Positions 1 through 5,280 of a DNA stretch of 5,296 nucleotides are shown here, piece after piece. The DNA is taken from assembly GCA_030123645.1 (NCBI GenBank), contig JASJYE010000200.1, positions 1 to 5,296 of the forward strand, read 5' to 3'. The notes under the pieces are model-generated. The model saw only the letters and a list, made by a program, of their open reading frames with translations, was not told the origin of the DNA and did not search any database. The stretch is from Candidatus Hydrogenedentota bacterium (GTDB lineage: Bacteria; Hydrogenedentota; Hydrogenedentia; Hydrogenedentales; GCA-2746185). Made by a program: the position numbers and the translations under genes. Position 1 is the first letter of the stretch. Each line of letters begins with the position of its first letter.

Positions 1-1487
1 TACACGGCCCGTGGCGCAGTGTACGTTCCCATGAGGATCTGGTCGAACATACTCACTTCGGGTGCGTACGCCCTCGCGGTCTCGAGGGTGATCTGGTCTT
101 CCTCATACATCCGGTGCATGTAATGCTCGAACAGCATCGAGTGAGAAAGGCCCTGCTGCATTCCCATCCGGATCATTACGGCGTCACCCTCCGCGATCCC
201 GCGTGAGATCATCTTGATGTCGCTAAACATCACTTCCAGTGCAGGAAGCCGGCCGCCTCCCTTCTTGGGGAGCAGTTTTTGACAGATCACCCCGCGCAGA
301 CTGTCCTGGAGCTGCAGCCTCACAAGATCGCGCTCCACGGGGTCGAAGAAGCTGATAATCCGGTTCACGACGCCGCTCGCGTTATTCGAATGCAGCGTGC
401 TGATCACAAGATGGCCCGTAGAGGCGGCGTTAATCGCGGCGCGAATCGTATCGGCGTCACGCATCTCGCCAATGAGGATGACATCGGGGTCTTGGCGGAG
501 TGCGCCTCTTATACCGACGACAAATGACGCCACGTCATCGCCGAGGCTCCGTTGTGAAATAAACGCCTTCTTGTTCTCATGTACGTACTCGACTGGATCT
601 TCAATCGTCAGGATGTGGCAGGTCCGGTTCCGGTTGATCCAATCTATCAACGCCGCAGCCGTGGTCGTCTTTCCACTGCCCGTCATGCCGACGATTAACA
701 GGAGCCCGTCGTTCAGATCCGCAAGCTCCCTCATCATATCGCCGGGCATCGACAGCTCCTCGAAGCTCGGGATTTTCTCCGGAAGATACCGAATCGTAAG
801 ATGCGGCGACCCCGACTTGGTAAAGGCGGACGCGCGGGCATAGCCGAGACCGCGCTGGTGGTAGCTGAAACTCGTCTGTTTCTCTTTCTCGAACTCCGCC
901 CAGTGCTTGGGTGGAGCAATCAGTTTGAGGAGCTGAAGAATTTGTTCCGCAGAAAGCACACCGACGATGTCGGCGCTGTGCGTCTGGTTGTCCACACGGA
1001 ATATTGGATTTTTCCCCGGTGTGAGATGAATGTCGCTCGCGCGGTATTGCAGCATGGCCTTAAAGAGCATCTCCATGCTAATCGGGTCCGTGCGGTACTT
1101 GGCGCCTTCGAAGCGCCACACCTCGGGTAAGGTGAATTGTTCCGATAATAGGTCCACGGCTTTGCGTGCGGCCTCGGCATCCTGCGAATTCGGCCCGGGA
1201 CACACAAAAGTGTGCACCCCGTTTTCCACTGTGTGCTCACACGCATCGCCAAGCCCGGCCGCGACCTCGGTGAGCTTGTCTGCCAGCTCACCCAAAGCCG
1301 TTATTCGAAGCGTGAACACCTCGAAATCCTTTTCATAATCGGGCCGCTCGGCCTCGAACTCGACTATGTCCGCGTGGCCCATCACCTTTCGCGGCACGCC
1401 ACGCGCCTTGCGCAAGGCCTCGTCCGACATCGACACGATGTTTCGGATGCTTTTCTGAAGGCCCATGCCAGTGATCATTTCGGCCAT
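1..1487 (-). CDS. pilT: PilT-type type IV pilus retraction ATPase, N-terminally extended, 3' end at window edge
   Basis: Hexameric secretion-superfamily ATPase of the PilT/PilU group, which acts at the cytoplasmic face of the inner membrane to depolymerise type IV pili. Read on the minus strand, 495 codons are open from ATG 1487; the last two bases are TA, so a stop (TAA/TAG) could fall exactly at the edge. Visible motifs: the PAS-like PilT N-domain opening SDIHLTPGKNPIFRVD (about residues 151-166), Walker A GMTGSGKT (267-274, Lys273), Asp box TIEDPVE (294-300), Walker B DPDVILIGEMRD (333-344, Glu341) and His box with STLHS (His366). The start is supported by GGAGG six bases upstream. Two oddities: about 137 residues of unrecognised sequence precede the PilT domain (canonical PilT is about 350 residues), and the C-terminal AIRNLIRE-type motif reads DIKMISRG (423-430). 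No other pilus gene is in the window. PilT versus PilU or a PilT paralogue cannot be decided. Family assignment is very secure, exact role less so. Confidence 0.94.
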   Translation of the reverse strand, partial: MAEMITGMGLQKSIRNIVSMSDEALRKARGVPRKVMGHADIVEFEAERPDYEKDFEVFTLRITALGELADKLTEVAAGLGDACEHTVENGVHTFVCPGPNSQDAEAARKAVDLLSEQFTLPEVWRFEGAKYRTDPISMEMLFKAMLQYRASDIHLTPGKNPIFRVDNQTHSADIVGVLSAEQILQLLKLIAPPKHWAEFEKEKQTSFSYHQRGLGYARASAFTKSGSPHLTIRYLPEKIPSFEELSMPGDMMRELADLNDGLLLIVGMTGSGKTTTAAALIDWINRNRTCHILTIEDPVEYVHENKKAFISQRSLGDDVASFVVGIRGALRQDPDVILIGEMRDADTIRAAINAASTGHLVISTLHSNNASGVVNRIISFFDPVERDLVRLQLQDSLRGVICQKLLPKKGGGRLPALEVMFSDIKMISRGIAEGDAVMIRMGMQQGLSHSMLFEHYMHRMYEEDQITLETARAYAPEVSMFDQILMGTYTAPRAV

Positions 1488-1493
1488 ACTATT

Positions 1494-1498
1494 CCTCC
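1494..1498 (-). promoter_or_regulatory. Strong Shine-Dalgarno of the PilT-like gene
   Basis: On the minus strand GGAGG lies six bases before ATG 1487. It fixes this ATG as the start in preference to the in-frame ATGs at codons 4 and 8, and so shows that the N-terminal extension is translated. Confidence 0.8.
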
Positions 1499-1601
1499 GT
1501 ACGATGACTTCGTCTCAGTGTCTGACCTTCCCTTCCAGGAAAGAGGCGGATCCCCACGGCAGACCTCATAGTCTAACCTATTTCAGCCCCGGACGAATAC
1601 C

Positions 1602-1629
1602 TCGACCGGCGACTGCGCCGTGCTATAGT
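1602..1629 (+). promoter_or_regulatory. Putative sigma70 promoter of rsmD (extended -10)
   Basis: TCGACC (1602-1607, 4 of 6 to TTGACA) is followed after 16 bp by TATAGT (1624-1629, 5 of 6 to TATAAT). A TG dinucleotide at 1621-1622 gives an extended -10. Transcription would begin near 1636, leaving a leader of about 40 nt before rsmD. This is assigned by eye from consensus only. Confidence 0.5.
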
Positions 1630-1676
1630 CGCGAGAAGCTCTAACGATCTTCTGGAATGCTTCGGGAACGCCAAAT

Positions 1677-2249
1677 ATGAGAATTATTGCGGGCACCGCG
1701 AAGGGGACCCGCCTCGAGGCCCCGAAGGGTCAAAATACGCGGCCTACCTTGGACCGTGTGCGCGAGGCCTTATTCAGCATCCTCGGCCCAAAGGTGGACG
1801 GCGCGCGTGTCCTAGACCTTTTCGCCGGCACCGGTGCGATCGGCATTGAAGCGCTCAGCCGAGGCGCGGCACACTGCGAATTCATCGAAAACGACGCCCA
1901 ATGCGCCGGCCTGATTCGCCGGAACCTCGAAGCCGCGCGGGTCGGATCCCGTGCTGAAATCCGGCAATTCCGTGTACCCGAGGCAATCTCCGAGCTTGGT
2001 GATACTGGCCGGAGCTTCGACCTGATCTACGCGGATCCGCCCTTCAATTTCGAGGACTATTCCCTCATTTGTGACGAATTGACGCGCTATGACCTGCTCG
2101 AGCCTAAGGGAATTCTCATCATCGAGCACGATAGCCGGATGTCTCTTTCGGATTGCTCTCGTGAGCTGTCATGCTTTCGAGAGGCCGGCTACGGCGCCAC
2201 CTGCCTATCGTTTTTCTCTGCTCGCCAAGAAGAGACAGATTCCCAGTAG
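1677..2249 (+). CDS. rsmD: 16S rRNA (guanine(966)-N2)-methyltransferase RsmD
   Basis: Predicted SAM-dependent methyltransferase that makes m2G966 in 16S rRNA during assembly of the small ribosomal subunit in the cytoplasm. The 190-residue length matches the family. Evidence in order: the family N-terminus MRIIAGTAKGTRL; the RPTLDRVREALF segment (residues 22-33) diagnostic of RsmD; SAM-binding motif I VLDLFAGTGAIGIEALSRGA (45-64); the acidic strand end FIEND (69-73); and catalytic motif IV DPPF (120-123). The C-terminus YGATCLSFF fits the final beta strand. The ATG is preceded by a weak GGGAA at 1664-1668, and no upstream in-frame alternative is needed because the conserved N-terminus starts at residue 1. 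coaD, a frequent rsmD neighbour, is absent; nrdR follows after 125 bp with its own promoter, so rsmD is probably its own unit. Nothing is missing or broken. Confidence 0.96.
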   Translation: MRIIAGTAKGTRLEAPKGQNTRPTLDRVREALFSILGPKVDGARVLDLFAGTGAIGIEALSRGAAHCEFIENDAQCAGLIRRNLEAARVGSRAEIRQFRVPEAISELGDTGRSFDLIYADPPFNFEDYSLICDELTRYDLLEPKGILIIEHDSRMSLSDCSRELSCFREAGYGATCLSFFSARQEETDSQ

Positions 2250-2280
2250 CACGGTTGCCTTTGTGTCTGCAGACTTCTTG
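2226..2280 (+). other. Bulged inverted repeat across the rsmD end and nrdR -35
   Basis: CAAGAAG (2226-2232) plus AGACA (2233-2237) pair with TGTCT (2264-2268) and CTTCTTG (2274-2280), leaving a 5-nt bulge (2269-2273) and a 26-nt loop. A perfect 10-bp palindrome GTCTGCAGAC lies at 2265-2274. No T-tract follows, so it is not a typical intrinsic terminator. It could end rsmD transcripts, block read-through into nrdR, or be chance. Confidence 0.3.
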
Positions 2281-2306
2281 ACGCTTCATATTGTATGTGC
2301 TAAAGT
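2278..2306 (+). promoter_or_regulatory. Putative sigma70 promoter of nrdR
   Basis: TTGACG (2278-2283, 5 of 6 to consensus), a 17-bp spacer, then TAAAGT (2301-2306, 4 of 6). The start point would be near 2313, giving a leader of about 62 nt before ATG 2375. This also argues against the in-frame start at 2291, which would lie upstream of the transcript. The two NrdR-box-like sites overlap or flank these elements, as expected for a repressed promoter. Confidence 0.6.
2281..2296 (+). promoter_or_regulatory. NrdR-box-like operator, upstream copy
   Basis: ACGCTTCATATTGTAT matches the NrdR box consensus as I remember it, ACACWATATATWGTGT, at 12 of 16 positions. It overlaps the end of the -35 and the spacer. 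Its partner starts exactly 31 bp downstream, about three helical turns, which is the known tandem arrangement of NrdR boxes. Each box alone would be weak evidence; the pair with correct phasing in front of nrdR makes it credible. Confidence 0.6.
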
Positions 2307-2311
2307 GTGTG

Positions 2312-2327
2312 CGACTAGATATAGCGA
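2312..2327 (+). promoter_or_regulatory. NrdR-box-like operator, downstream copy
   Basis: CGACTAGATATAGCGA matches the remembered 16-bp NrdR box consensus at 11 positions, with the core CTAGATATAG nearly identical to CTATATATAG. It covers the predicted transcription start and is separated from the upstream box by 15 bp. Binding here and at 2281-2296 would bracket the -10. Confidence 0.6.
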
Positions 2328-2338
2328 TGGATCATCGC
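2324..2338 (+). other. Small perfect stem-loop in the nrdR leader
   Basis: GCGATG (2324-2329) and CATCGC (2333-2338) form a perfect 6-bp stem with a GAT triloop near the 5' end of the predicted nrdR transcript. It might stabilise the mRNA end. No T-tract follows, so it is not a terminator. Its function is unknown. Confidence 0.3.
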
Positions 2339-2374
2339 TTCTCCAGCGCCCACGCCCCAAAGGTAGAAACTCTA

Positions 2375-2824
2375 ATGCGTTGTCCATTCTGCAACAATAC
2401 GGATGCAAAGGTCGTAGACTCCCGATCCTCGAAGGAAGGCGACGCTATTCGCAGGCGCCGCGAATGCCTGCACTGCGCAAAACGCTACACCACGTATGAG
2501 CGCATCGAGGAAGTCGCCCAGATGGTGATTAAAAAGGACGGGCGTCGAGAGCAGTTCGACCGCTGGAAACTGAAGGCCGGGATCCTCAAGGCGGTCGAGA
2601 AGCGACCCGTTACCTTGGACCAGATCGAAGGGCTCATCGACGAGGTCGAGCGGAAGCTCTTTGGCACTACGGAGCGCGAAGTCTCCACCGTACTCATCGG
2701 TGAAGCGGTTATGGATAAGCTAAAAGGCATCGACGAGGTTGCCTATGTCCGCTTCGCCTCCGTGTACCGCCAGTTCAAGGACCTCAACGAGTTCATGAAC
2801 GAACTTAAAACGATGCTCACCTAA
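2375..2824 (+). CDS. nrdR: Transcriptional repressor NrdR
   Basis: Cytoplasmic repressor of ribonucleotide reductase genes; it reads the ATP/dATP balance through an ATP-cone and binds tandem NrdR boxes through a zinc ribbon. The 149-residue product has the usual family length. Residues 1-34 form the zinc ribbon, with CPFC (Cys3, Cys6) and CLHC (Cys31, Cys34) and the Arg-rich IRRRRE DNA-contact segment between them. KRYTTYER (36-43) links to the ATP-cone, which opens with VIKKDGRREQFD (51-62) and ends in the conserved VAYVRFASVYRQFKD. The ATG at 2375 is chosen over the in-frame start 28 codons upstream because families begin MRCPFC, AGGTAG lies at 2361-2366, and the predicted transcript starts after the upstream codon. 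Two NrdR-box-like sites over its promoter suggest autorepression. The NrdD-like gene follows in the same reading frame after 132 bp. Assignment is secure. Confidence 0.98.
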   Translation: MRCPFCNNTDAKVVDSRSSKEGDAIRRRRECLHCAKRYTTYERIEEVAQMVIKKDGRREQFDRWKLKAGILKAVEKRPVTLDQIEGLIDEVERKLFGTTEREVSTVLIGEAVMDKLKGIDEVAYVRFASVYRQFKDLNEFMNELKTMLT

Positions 2825-2945
2825 GGGGCCGCAGGCTCCTGGCGCCAAGAACCTCTGCTAGCGTCCAATCTTCCTTTTCTGCTACGCTTCCCCTCTCTGT
2901 TCGCCCACTCTCGGGCTACGTGTCTATTCGGCGAAGGGGCAATCC

Positions 2946-2949
2946 GGGA
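2946..2949 (+). promoter_or_regulatory. Weak ribosome binding site deciding a TTG start
   Basis: GGGA sits seven bases before TTG 2957. No ATG, GTG or other TTG occurs in this frame between the nrdR stop (2822-2824) and the ATP-cone of the downstream protein, so TTG 2957 is the only conventional start that keeps the cone. A purine-rich AAGGGG at 2934-2939 is too distant to serve well. Confidence 0.45.
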
Positions 2950-2956
2950 TTCACCA

Positions 2957-5047
2957 TTGAGACAGCATCCAGATGACGATAGGGCGGCTGATGACCGGGA
3001 CGACTCAGTCCGGCACGCAGAGGCACGAGCGGGTTCGCTGGACGCACAGCTCGCGCTTAGCGGCGCGCTTGCAGGTCTCCCGCAGCCCATTGCGACGGTC
3101 GTTAAGCGCGATGGAAGAATAGCCGCCTTCGATGCGCTTAAGATCGCCGGCGCGATCGAACGTGCCGGCCTAGAGACGCGCGAGCTCGATCGGGACACTT
3201 CATTCAGCCTCGCCTCGGCGGTTGCGCTGTATCTGGCGTCGACCGATGAAAACCGGGAATCCACAAGCTCGGAAGATGTGCAGCGGGCAGTCGAGCGCGT
3301 GCTTCACGAGATGGGTTACGACAGGACCGCCCAGTGTTACCTTCGCCACAGGGAAGGCCGGCGGTGGGCAGAGGGGATTCACGCCGATGCGGAAACCCCG
3401 AATACCGAATGCAGCGCGGATCTAAATATTGGTGAGCATCTGAAGATCTCACTCCACGACGCCGATCGAATTATCACCGACCCCGCAAACTTCGACTCGG
3501 CGCTTCGCTCAGACCCTGAGGGCAGCAGCCGGCTGCTCGCCGCGCGTGTGAAGGAGGGATTCGCCCTTTCGAAGGTATACTCGCGGGCCGTGTCGGAGGC
3601 CCATACCCGCGCCGACCTGTTCCTGCACGATCTTGATGCGGTGGATCGCTTGTACAGTATTTCCCCGTCCTTAGAACGATTGAAACGCTTCGGGATGGAA
3701 ACCGGAGAAGCGCAGCAACGCTCCTTCGCCGCGAAGGAACCGGACACGCTGATCGCACAGGTGGCCGGACAATCGAGGGCACTCCGGCCTTATTTCAAAG
3801 GCCCTATCACCTGGGAAGGCCTCAATTTTGCCTTCGCGCCCTACGTGCACCAGCTCGACGCCGGCGGTTTGCGCGATCTGGCGAAGGTATTGCTGTATGA
3901 ATTCGCGTTTCGTGCGCTTTCGGACGGGACTGCGAACAATGAGTCGAGCTTTTCGCTCTACTGGGACGTCCCGCAGCATATGTGCGGCGTGGAATTGACG
4001 GGCCCCGGAGGAGCGCTTACCGAGCGCACATGCGAAGACTACCTGGACACGGCTCGGGATCTGGCCCGGGCGGTCCTCGAGGTGTACCGGAAGATAGCGG
4101 GAGAGGCCGTTCCGCTTCCAGCACCGTCGCTCGTGGTTCATCTTGCGCCCCATGCCTTAGAGAGAGCGGAACAAGCGCTGTTTCTCGATAGCGTCAGTAG
4201 CATCGTATCCGCCGGGATTCCAATCACGATCCGATGTGAGACGGATTCGCCGATGCTTCCGCATGCCGGAGATCTGATGTCGCCCGTAGGGGTCGTGGCG
4301 CATCGCGTGACGCTGAACCTGCCGCGGGCCGCTCTTCGCTGCCGCGACGAGCAAGGGCTCTTCGCCGAATTGGACCGGATGGTGGACCTCGCGCTTCAAG
4401 GGCATGTACAAAAGCGCGCCTTCCTCGAGCGACTCGTAGGAAAACAAAGGACTGGACCGTTGGGACTGCTGGCGTCCTCGCGAGACGGCTGCCCGATGGT
4501 GGACCTCTCGAAGGCCGGCTTTGTCGTCGGCGTGATTGGTCTCAACGAGTGCGTGCATGCGATCACCGGGGCGGGCCTCCACGAGAGCACCATGGCGGCA
4601 GACCTTGGTGAGGCGGTAATCGGCCATCTTCGCGCCCAGTGCGAGCAATGGGGCGAAGGTCTCGGCATGGACGTGTTGCTCGAGCCCACCTTCGAGCGAA
4701 GCGTAGGAATAAGATTTGCTTCGGCGGATTCGAAATTGTTCGGGAGCCGCGCACTGGAGATCCTCAATAGCACTGCAAAAAGGGGGACTGACGCAAGCGA
4801 AGCAAGCCACGAGCGCAGACGTGTCTGTCCCCCTCTTTGTTACGCGGCCGGAGCGGCCGCGGTGGACGCGGCGCGGTTGACGCCGATGGAGCGCATCCGG
4901 CTCGAGAGCCGTTTGTACTCGCACTTCAACGGCCGGGCGTATAGCCGGCCCCCTCATCCTGTCGGAGAAAGCACAGCTGAAAGCGTTGCGGCCTTCCTAA
5001 AGAAGGCCTTCATCCAGACCCCGTGCCGGGGCCTCGTTTTCGAATAG
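2957..5047 (+). CDS. NrdD-like protein: ATP-cone plus degenerate class III ribonucleotide reductase domain, no glycyl-radical module
   Basis: A 696-residue homologue of anaerobic ribonucleoside-triphosphate reductase, closest by motif memory to the Thermotoga-type NrdD. Residues 1-47 are polar, Asp/Arg-rich and probably disordered. The ATP-cone opens VVKRDGRIAAF (48-58) and ends near HREGRRW. The NrdD fold shows HDLD (224-227), WEGLNFAFAPY, VTLNLPR (to 457), QKRAFLERL, VGVIGLNECVHAITG (GLNEC 528-532) and LTPMERIRLES. Catalytic features look lost: the strand usually reading YCVGW has YSISP (Ser234 for Cys), the ARGGQ-type motif reads SDGTA (322-326), no Cys pair precedes the NLPR strand (nearest is Cys427), and the protein ends where the zinc and glycyl-radical segments should start. 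No such segment is encoded downstream. Residues 607-628 come from an in-frame palindromic repeat. The frame is otherwise intact, which suggests selection. Probably co-transcribed with nrdR. It may be a nucleotide-sensing pseudoenzyme or need a radical domain in trans; homology is confident, function is not. Confidence 0.85.
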   Translation: MRQHPDDDRAADDRDDSVRHAEARAGSLDAQLALSGALAGLPQPIATVVKRDGRIAAFDALKIAGAIERAGLETRELDRDTSFSLASAVALYLASTDENRESTSSEDVQRAVERVLHEMGYDRTAQCYLRHREGRRWAEGIHADAETPNTECSADLNIGEHLKISLHDADRIITDPANFDSALRSDPEGSSRLLAARVKEGFALSKVYSRAVSEAHTRADLFLHDLDAVDRLYSISPSLERLKRFGMETGEAQQRSFAAKEPDTLIAQVAGQSRALRPYFKGPITWEGLNFAFAPYVHQLDAGGLRDLAKVLLYEFAFRALSDGTANNESSFSLYWDVPQHMCGVELTGPGGALTERTCEDYLDTARDLARAVLEVYRKIAGEAVPLPAPSLVVHLAPHALERAEQALFLDSVSSIVSAGIPITIRCETDSPMLPHAGDLMSPVGVVAHRVTLNLPRAALRCRDEQGLFAELDRMVDLALQGHVQKRAFLERLVGKQRTGPLGLLASSRDGCPMVDLSKAGFVVGVIGLNECVHAITGAGLHESTMAADLGEAVIGHLRAQCEQWGEGLGMDVLLEPTFERSVGIRFASADSKLFGSRALEILNSTAKRGTDASEASHERRRVCPPLCYAAGAAAVDAARLTPMERIRLESRLYSHFNGRAYSRPPHPVGESTAESVAAFLKKAFIQTPCRGLVFE
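4777..4838 (+). repeat. REP/MITE-like palindrome inside the NrdD-like gene
   Basis: The arms 4777-4794 (containing AGGGGGACTGAC) and 4821-4838 (containing GTCTGTCCCCCT) pair at 15 of 18 positions plus one G-T wobble, around a 26-nt loop. The AAA-GGGGGAC / GTCCCCC-TTT form resembles, from memory, dispersed repeats mobilised by REP-associated tyrosine transposases in environmental bacterial genomes. It is translated as residues 607-628 without breaking the frame. No transposase or target duplication is visible. Confidence 0.6.
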
Positions 5048-5128
5048 AAGCCCTGCCCCCCTTAGATAAGATCCTCTTCAAAGACCTCCGACTCAATCCC
5101 TAAATCCAAGTTAATCCATCGGCTGTGC

Positions 5129-5173
5129 CGGTGAGAATTCATAAGGTTTCACCGTTCAAGCGTTTGTTTTTTT
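5129..5173 (+). terminator. Weak candidate terminator of the nrdR unit
   Basis: CGGTGA (5129-5134) and TCACCG (5149-5154) form a 6-bp stem with a 14-nt loop, and a run of seven T at 5167-5173 follows. The stem is short and the T-run lies 12 bases after it, so this is a poor intrinsic terminator, but it is the only reasonable candidate after the NrdD-like gene. Confidence 0.25.
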
Positions 5174-5174
5174 G

Positions 5175-5196
5175 ACAGGATGAACAGGATGAACAG
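5175..5196 (+). repeat. Tandem repeat, 9-bp unit ACAGGATGA
   Basis: Two full copies of ACAGGATGA (5175-5183, 5184-5192) and a partial third (ACAG) lie just after the T-run. The upstream text AAATCCAAGTTAATCC at 5102-5117 resembles degenerate members of similar 9-10 bp repeats. From memory such tracts are scattered between genes in several environmental phyla. Function is unknown. Confidence 0.7.
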
Positions 5197-5220
5197 AGTT
5201 TTTCAGTCTCTTTTTTTCAC

Positions 5221-5280
5221 CACGAAGGGCACGAAGAACGGCTTCTATACTACAAATATGGAACCTTCGTGCTCTTCGTG
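5221..5280. repeat. Long inverted repeat built from tandem CACGAAG units
   Basis: CACGAAG occurs at 5221 and 5230, and its complement CTTCGTG at 5265 and 5274, both pairs with a 9-bp period. The 16-bp arms 5221-5236 and 5265-5280 are complementary at 15 positions; the remaining one can pair as G-U in RNA. The AT-rich loop is 28 nt. Outer bases (ACCAC on the left, GTGGT on the right at 5286-5290) extend the symmetry imperfectly. It could form a stable hairpin on either strand. It probably belongs to a dispersed intergenic repeat family. Confidence 0.75.

Noticed and set aside
279..1571. Plus-strand open frames opposite the PilT-like gene
   Set aside because: The minus strand carries a full set of PilT motifs throughout; the plus-strand frames overlap one another and have no family signature.
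1659..1676. GG-N10-GC sigma54-like element on the minus strand upstream of the PilT-like gene
   Set aside because: It matches only TGGC and GCA of the consensus, lies about 180 nt from the start codon and overlaps the rsmD leader; probably chance.
2291..2374. In-frame N-terminal extension of nrdR by 28 codons
   Set aside because: It precedes the conserved MRCPFC start, overlaps the promoter and operators, and lies upstream of the predicted transcription start.
2825..2839. GGGGCC-gca-GGCTCC hairpin right after the nrdR stop as a terminator
   Set aside because: The stem is six pairs including one wobble and no T-tract follows closely; the pyrimidine-rich stretch is some 30 nt away.
2825..2956. 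A second pair of NrdR boxes before the NrdD-like gene
   Set aside because: The spacer lacks any AT-rich WATATW-type core.
4157..4957. Open frame of 266 codons on the minus strand
   Set aside because: It is antisense to the NrdD-like gene, shows no recognisable motif, and is of the kind expected opposite a GC-rich gene.
5045..5070. Read-through or frameshift that would restore the glycyl-radical domain
   Set aside because: The own frame stops again after five codons, and I found no RVxGY-type or zinc-cysteine pattern downstream in the window.
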